Assembly: GCA_034408745.1 (NCBI GenBank)
Contig: JAWXCM010000197.1
Coordinates: 1-12,036 of the forward strand
Direction of reading: 5' to 3'
DNA: 12,036 bases
DNA from: JAWXCM01 sp034408745
GTDB taxonomy: Bacteria; Acidobacteriota; Terriglobia; Bryobacterales; Bryobacteraceae
Position 1 is the stretch's first letter. Each line of letters starts with the position of its first letter. Under the pieces are notes generated by a model. The model saw only the letters and a program-made list of their open reading frames with translations, was not told the origin of the DNA and did no database searches. The translations under genes were made by a program, and so were the position numbers. Shown here piece by piece: positions 8,901 through 12,036 of this stretch.

Positions 8901-9534
8901 CCCGCTCGACTACTACAACCTCAAGCTGGAGAAGGCTGTCGCACCGTTCGACTATCCCCACATGTTCAAAGGCATGGTGCAGTATGAGCTGCCCTTCGGC
9001 CGCGGCAAAGCCGTTCTTGGCAGCAGCCCGTCCTGGGTCACCGCGCTGGTCGGCGGCTGGCAGGTGTCGGGCATCATGAATTACTTCAGCGGCGGACCAC
9101 TTGGATTCGGCGGCGCTTCCTCTCCCCTGCCCAGTGGCTGGAACGGCGGTCAGCGTCCCAACATCGCAGCCGGCGACATGCACAACGCGTCCTACAACAA
9201 GGACGACTTCAACTATGCCAACGTGAACGCGGCGTCGAACCTGTACCTCAACAAAGCGCTGTTCTCTGACCCCGCGCCTCTCACACTGGGAACCGCGGCT
9301 CCGCGCTACACTACCATCCGCGGCTTCGGCACCATCAGTGAGGACGTGGGCTTGCTGAAGAACTTCCGCATCCATGAGAAGTACCGCGCGCAGATTCGGA
9401 GTGAGTTCCTGAACCTGTTCAACCGCCATCAGCTCGGCGGCATCAACACCACCATCACCAGCCCGCAGTTCGGCCAGGTGACATCGGTCAGCGGCAACCG
9501 AACCATTCAGTTCGGACTCCGTCTGGATTTTTAG
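5992..9534 (+). CDS. TonB-dependent outer-membrane receptor, Oar/carboxypeptidase-regulatory type
   Basis: This 1180-residue outer-membrane receptor is expected to import a substrate, here probably oligosaccharides, using TonB energy. A signal peptide covers residues 1-18 (ending VAVA before Q19). A carboxypeptidase-regulatory-like beta-sandwich follows at about 22-105 (RGTITGTVADASGAVIPEA onward). A plug domain lies at about 120-255 (KEVLLDGASVSTYRAGHF; VQEFKVQTSGMTAEYGRMQ; FNFIMKSGANDLHGSGYG). The beta-barrel runs to a C-terminal RTIQFGLRLDF ending in Phe, as expected for outer-membrane insertion. A CAAC cysteine pair at 707-710 could form a disulfide in an external loop. The length and order match the large receptors expanded in Acidobacteria. 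No TonB box is obvious. The start lies 3 bases after the previous stop, behind a weak GGGGGA site, and the GH16 gene begins 2 bases after its stop, so all three genes should share a transcript. The substrate is inferred only from the neighbours. Confidence 0.93.
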   Translation: MKRSLIFLLLLTASVAVAQLNRGTITGTVADASGAVIPEAKVVIRNTATNAMTRTETTAAGQYTVPNLPNGPYEVVIEARGFKRFLQSGLDLRVSDVLRLDTMLDIGSQEQTIEVSAEVSRVQSDSPQVGTSLTSASITDLPLSFSGARSPENFAYKLSPGVAGSSWEGHINGSTTASKEVLLDGASVSTYRAGHFGESSVSQEAVQEFKVQTSGMTAEYGRMQAGVFNFIMKSGANDLHGSGYGALRNEAFNANSFVNNFRGVGRPMDRKQNFAGSFGGPVVLPKIYNGKNKTFFYITYERYRERTGGFGAPSRTVPLPEFYDGDFSRLLGAAIPQLDALDRQVLKGAIYDPNSFRQLPNSTRWVGEMFPGNVVPKSRFSEVSKRVNALAAPRYFPTVKDPDGRFSLVNNAVFPVTNTPVFDQHQFSIKGDQVIHDRHRISGSYTRVVRPRLLLDAGGLWDTEDPEGGPLSKARRQEVKSHLARLAWDWTITPRLLINVNASYNRMVNPNVGAHADIDGAKELGIKNLSTWGYPTINWGGGPFVTPVTPGDPQKDMSVYGASGIMATASFTTGKHFIKYGIDHRRNQLNSRPTQGGSFNFAARGTAIPNETFSGSQIGYSFASYLLGIVDSAGLSAPLPRGGRRRYYGLFVQDDWKLHDRLTLNLGLRWEFQPPYTEAADRMATWNMSKTDPVSGMKGAYDFAGSCAACTGKNYFGEKNYKAFSPRIGLAWQPMKDWTVRGAYGIFYEGDIFNDYGTTPGASAFPWQASYNLAAASTDPWRGIFNWDAGLPLDRRVEPAFNPSAASSIGVSMVDPTYGNASYTQQWNVNIQRRLTNRLLLDLGYIGNKSTGIKNAALTRYNQIPWSAVEKYGRTLTTNVRNPAEAAANGVAYPYAGFSGTVAGALRQFPQLQGTSTFGGYGAALGMTTYNSLQITIDQQPWHGLSVYANYVWSKSMGNTLSSFSGDNGGPLDYYNLKLEKAVAPFDYPHMFKGMVQYELPFGRGKAVLGSSPSWVTALVGGWQVSGIMNYFSGGPLGFGGASSPLPSGWNGGQRPNIAAGDMHNASYNKDDFNYANVNAASNLYLNKALFSDPAPLTLGTAAPRYTTIRGFGTISEDVGLLKNFRIHEKYRAQIRSEFLNLFNRHQLGGINTTITSPQFGQVTSVSGNRTIQFGLRLDF

Positions 9535-9536
9535 CC

Positions 9537-10346
9537 ATGAGAAACACTCTGATCCTCGGCCTCATGCTGGCAGCCGCCGCGCTGCCCCAGACCAACGACG
9601 GCTGGAAGCTGGTCTGGTCCGACGAGTTCAACGAGGAGGGCCGGCCCGACCCGGCCCTCTGGACATACGAAAACGGCTTCACCCGCAATCGCGAGCTCCA
9701 GTGGTATCAGCCCGACAACGCCCGCGTGGAAAACGGACTGCTCATCATCGAAGGCAAGCGCGAACAACTGAAGAACCCAAACTTCGAAGCCGGCAGTCCC
9801 GACTGGAAGAAGAACCGCGAGTACGCCCAGTACACTTCGTCGAGCCTCACCACTCGCCGCATGCACAGCTGGCAATACGGCCGCTTCGAAATGCGCGGCC
9901 GCATCGACATCCGCGCCGGAATCTGGCCTGCCTGGTGGACGCTGGGCGTGGAAAAACGCTGGCCCGCGAACGGCGAGGTCGACATCATGGAGTACTACAA
10001 GGGTGTCCTGCTGGCCAACCTGATCTGGGCCGGACCCAAAGGGACACAGTCCGTGACGACACGCAAACCAGTCACATCCTTTGAGGATCCGGACTGGGCA
10101 GAGAAGTTCCACGTCTGGCGCCTCGACTGGGATGAAAACCGCATGGTCATCTCAGTGGACGATCTGGTGCTCAATGACACCGATCTGAACAAGACGCTGA
10201 ACCCGGACGGCGCCAACCCATACCGCCAGCCCGAGTACATGATCCTGAACCTCGCCATTGGCGGCGATGCCGGCGGAGACCCGTCTGCCACCGAGTTCCC
10301 GTCACGCTTCGAAGTCGACTGGGTGCGCGTGTATCAGAGAGAGTAG
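9537..10346 (+). CDS. GH16 family endo-beta-glycosidase
   Basis: This 269-residue GH16 enzyme should cleave internal beta-1,3 or beta-1,4 bonds in a beta-glucan or beta-galactan with retention. The catalytic motif is GEVDIMEYY, with predicted nucleophile E147, helper D149 and acid/base E152. The extra residue (ExDxxE) marks the beta-bulge type seen in laminarinases, agarases and carrageenases rather than lichenases. Supporting blocks are WKLVWSDEFN (23-32), GIWPAWWTLG (128-137), FHVWRLDWDENRM (191-203) and YMILNLAIGGDAGGDPS (234-250), ending in FEVDWVRVYQ as is typical of the fold. A short hydrophobic N-terminus (3-16) is probably a signal peptide, though its cleavage site is unclear. No carbohydrate-binding module is attached. 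It begins 2 bases after the receptor stop with no clear ribosome binding site, so translation is probably coupled. Its 3' end overlaps the opposing uridine kinase-like gene by 13 bp. The substrate is uncertain. Confidence 0.93.
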   Translation: MRNTLILGLMLAAAALPQTNDGWKLVWSDEFNEEGRPDPALWTYENGFTRNRELQWYQPDNARVENGLLIIEGKREQLKNPNFEAGSPDWKKNREYAQYTSSSLTTRRMHSWQYGRFEMRGRIDIRAGIWPAWWTLGVEKRWPANGEVDIMEYYKGVLLANLIWAGPKGTQSVTTRKPVTSFEDPDWAEKFHVWRLDWDENRMVISVDDLVLNDTDLNKTLNPDGANPYRQPEYMILNLAIGGDAGGDPSATEFPSRFEVDWVRVYQRE

Positions 10347-10969
10347 CCGGCCAGATACTGCCTGTCGCCCCGGCGCTCAGCGATGTACAGCAGAATCGTG
10401 TACACCGACTGCTTCACCGGGGCGATTCCGGCAAGCACCAGATCCGCATACTGCACGGTCGGCGCAACGTGCAAATCCGCCATCGGCCGAACCGTCAGCT
10501 CATACTGCGCGCGTACCGATTCCTCCGTGCGCCCGCGTTCCCGGACATCGCGAAACACGCGGCGAGTGAGACACGTCTCGTGATCCGCAAAAATGTACAC
10601 ACCAAAACTCAGTTGCTCCCGAACCTCAGGCCAGCTCAGCGCGAACAGGCCTTCCACCAGAACGTACTCGGCCGGCTGGATCCGCTCGACGGCCCCGGCA
10701 CGAGTGTGGTGCGCGAAATCGTAAGTGGGCTGATCCACAGCCTGGTCCGATGCCAGCGCCGACACATGCGCAGCCACCAGGTCGCTGTCCAGCGAATCGG
10801 GACTGTCGAAGTTCGTGCGCACGCGTTCCTCCAGGGACAGGTGCTTCAGGTCGCGGTAATAATGGTCAATGGCGAGAATCGGCGCACGCAGAATGCGGGC
10901 GAGCCGGCGCGAGACCTCACTCTTGCCGGAGCACGACGGCCCGGCGATTCCGATCAGATAGGGCTGCAT
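10334..10969 (-). CDS. udk: Uridine kinase-like P-loop kinase
   Basis: This 211-residue cytoplasmic protein matches the uridine kinase family, which phosphorylates uridine and cytidine to UMP and CMP in pyrimidine salvage. The Walker A motif GPSCSGKS is at 10-17. The substrate-side motif DHYYRDL is at 35-41, followed by NFDSPDSLD (53-61), PTYDFAHHTR (81-90), VLVEGLFAL (103-111) and the lid region RRVFRDVRERGRTEESVRAQY (136-156). The length is close to the family norm. The start codon shares one base with the stop of the upstream hydrolase (TGATG), and no ribosome binding site is visible, so translation is probably coupled. Its stop lies inside the end of the GH16 gene. The symbol rests on family resemblance. 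A related P-loop kinase, such as a phosphoribulokinase-like or nicotinamide riboside kinase-like enzyme, is less likely. Confidence 0.85.
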   Translation of the reverse strand: MQPYLIGIAGPSCSGKSEVSRRLARILRAPILAIDHYYRDLKHLSLEERVRTNFDSPDSLDSDLVAAHVSALASDQAVDQPTYDFAHHTRAGAVERIQPAEYVLVEGLFALSWPEVREQLSFGVYIFADHETCLTRRVFRDVRERGRTEESVRAQYELTVRPMADLHVAPTVQYADLVLAGIAPVKQSVYTILLYIAERRGDRQYLAGYSL

Positions 10970-11868
10970 CAGGCTGGCAAAGCCATTCTGTCACGCACGA
11001 ACAGCCCGGCATCGGAGATCGCCTGCCGAGCCAGTTCAAACCGCCCCGGCAAGGTCACAAAGCCGTGAACCGAGCCCGCGTATCGCACAACCATTACCGA
11101 ATTGCCGGCCGCTCGAAGCCGCTCCCCATACACCTCGCCTTCATCGCGAAGCGTGTCGTACTCGGCCGTCTGGATCAGCGTCGAAGGCAGATTCGTCAGG
11201 TCCCCGCAGTACAGTGGCGAGATACGCGGCGACTCCCGCGGACCATCGCCCGCATACAACGCCCAGCCCCGTTCCATGTCATCGGTCCCGGGCCCAAAAC
11301 CCTCGGCAAACTCAGCATGCGATGGCGCCGACCGCGTAGCGTCCAGCATGGGATAAATCAGAAGCTGACACCGCAGTCCGGCGATCTCCAGTGCTGCGAC
11401 AGCCGCCAGATTCCCACCCGCGCTGTCCCCCGCCACTCCCACCGCGCTCGACTGCGTCAGTGCCCAGCGAGTCGCCGCGGCAGCATCTTCCGCCGCCGCC
11501 GGAAAGGGATGCTCCGGTGCCAGCCGGTAATCGACAGCAAGCACGCGGCAGGCGCACGCATCGGCCAGCCACCGGCAGAATCCGTCGTGAGACTCCAGAT
11601 CCCCGCTGATGAACCGGCCTCCGTGAAAGAACACCAGCAGCGGCAGCGACGCGTCATCCTTCGGCCAGTATTGCCGGGCCGCCGGCCAGTATTGCCGGGC
11701 CGCGACTCCGCCTGCGTCCACGTTCTCCACGCGCTCCATCTGTGGATGCGAGCCCGCCGCCATCCCGCGCATGCGCTCCCGAGTCTCCTCAATGGTTAGC
11801 GAACTGCGAGGCGGCAGCGCGTCCTGCTCCACCAGCCACGCCGCGATCTCAGCGTCCAGCGGCGACAT
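10969..11868 (-). CDS. Alpha/beta hydrolase, HSL (bacterial family IV) esterase
   Basis: This 299-residue protein belongs to the hormone-sensitive-lipase-like esterases, which hydrolyse short-chain carboxylic esters. There is no signal peptide, so it should be cytoplasmic. The N-terminal cap region (LPPRSSLTIEETRERM, 18-33) is typical and supports the ATG at 11868. The oxyanion motif is FFHGGRFISGD (80-90), with Arg where the family usually has a third Gly. The nucleophile elbow GDSAGG gives S149. AEYDTLRDEG gives D238 and SVHGF gives H268, completing the triad. VDYRLAPEHPFP (112-123) is also characteristic. Residues 56-69 are an exact AARQYWP AARQYWP duplication. The gene overlaps the upstream DJ-1/PfpI-like gene by 20 bp and shares one base with the uridine kinase start, so it is the middle gene of an operon. 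The natural ester is unknown. Confidence 0.92.
   Translation of the reverse strand: MSPLDAEIAAWLVEQDALPPRSSLTIEETRERMRGMAAGSHPQMERVENVDAGGVAARQYWPAARQYWPKDDASLPLLVFFHGGRFISGDLESHDGFCRWLADACACRVLAVDYRLAPEHPFPAAAEDAAAATRWALTQSSAVGVAGDSAGGNLAAVAALEIAGLRCQLLIYPMLDATRSAPSHAEFAEGFGPGTDDMERGWALYAGDGPRESPRISPLYCGDLTNLPSTLIQTAEYDTLRDEGEVYGERLRAAGNSVMVVRYAGSVHGFVTLPGRFELARQAISDAGLFVRDRMALPA
11662..11703. repeat. Perfect 21-bp tandem duplication inside the esterase gene
   Basis: The 21-bp unit at 11662-11682 is repeated exactly at 11683-11703, and the identity stops at both outer ends. It encodes esterase residues 56-69 as AARQYWP twice and keeps the frame. It sits just before the strand leading to the HGG oxyanion motif. 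Perfect identity suggests a recent slippage event. Confidence 0.95.
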
Positions 11869-12036
11869 GCGAGGACTCAGTCAGGCACTCAAACACTGCC
11901 CGGTAAAACTCCGGGTGCGACTGCCACGTCTGCGCCGTCACAATGCGGCCATCGCGCACCGCCTGCAGTTCGCTCCACGTTCCGCCGGCCCGCTCCACTT
12001 CCCAGCGCACGTGCTCATAGCAGGTGACGCATCGAC
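11849..12036 (-). CDS. DJ-1/PfpI family protein, C-terminal end (5' partial)
   Basis: The frame is open from the right edge and gives 61 residues ending in a TGA at 11851-11849, inside the start of the esterase gene. The sequence YEHVRWEVERAGGTW, then AVRDGRIVTAQTWQSHPEFY, matches the C-terminal part of the DJ-1/PfpI class I glutamine-amidotransferase-like fold, where a pattern like veaAGgtwvd..vvvDGnliTa precedes a final helix. Members include intracellular proteases, glyoxalase or deglycase-like proteins and transcriptional regulators. The nucleophilic cysteine and most of the fold lie outside the window, so the subfamily cannot be given. The 20-bp overlap with the next gene indicates a shared transcript. 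Confidence 0.75.
   Translation of the reverse strand, partial: RCVTCYEHVRWEVERAGGTWSELQAVRDGRIVTAQTWQSHPEFYRAVFECLTESSHVAAGR

Noticed and set aside
10750..11799. A 349-codon open frame on the plus strand opposite the kinase and esterase genes
   Set aside because: It spans two genes with intact catalytic motifs on the other strand, and its own translation has no domain-like features.

Overview
The window looks like chromosomal DNA from a soil-type Acidobacteriota, probably near the Bryobacterales/Solibacter lineage. This is inferred from high-GC DNA with strong third-position C/G, an Oar-type TonB-dependent receptor with an N-terminal carboxypeptidase-regulatory domain and no SusD partner, and a secreted DUF5107-TPR protein. 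I ran no database search, so the assignment rests on family recognition.

Layout. (1) Positions 2-397, plus strand: the 3' end of a hypothetical gene that runs off the left edge. (2) 415-2484, minus strand: an exported clan GH-A glycoside hydrolase resembling agarases and related enzymes. (3) 2485-2628: a 144-bp divergent intergenic region holding two perfect inverted repeats and, in the leader of the minus-strand gene, a small hairpin. (4) 2629-10346, plus strand: a tight three-gene operon of DUF5107-TPR protein, TonB-dependent receptor and GH16 hydrolase, with gaps of 3 and 2 bases. (5) 10334-12036, minus strand: a second operon of three overlapping genes, in transcription order a DJ-1/PfpI-like protein (cut by the right edge), an HSL-family alpha/beta hydrolase and a uridine kinase-like protein. 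The two operons converge and their last genes overlap by 13 bp.

How the genes may work together. Genes 2 and 4 read as one glycan-utilisation locus transcribed outward from a shared control region. The GH16 enzyme would make endo cuts in a beta-glucan or beta-galactan. The receptor would import oligosaccharides across the outer membrane. The GH-A enzyme would process oligosaccharides outside the cytoplasm. The DUF5107-TPR protein, with a sugar-binding-type beta-sandwich and a long TPR tail, may bind or process glycan or act as a scaffold. There is no SusD homologue, inner-membrane transporter or regulator in view. The minus-strand operon on the right appears unrelated to glycan use.

The strongest leads are the SusD-less locus built around a DUF5107-TPR protein, the divergent control region, and a perfect 21-bp in-frame tandem duplication in the esterase gene. 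I see no rRNA, tRNA, CRISPR array, insertion sequence or clear terminator.
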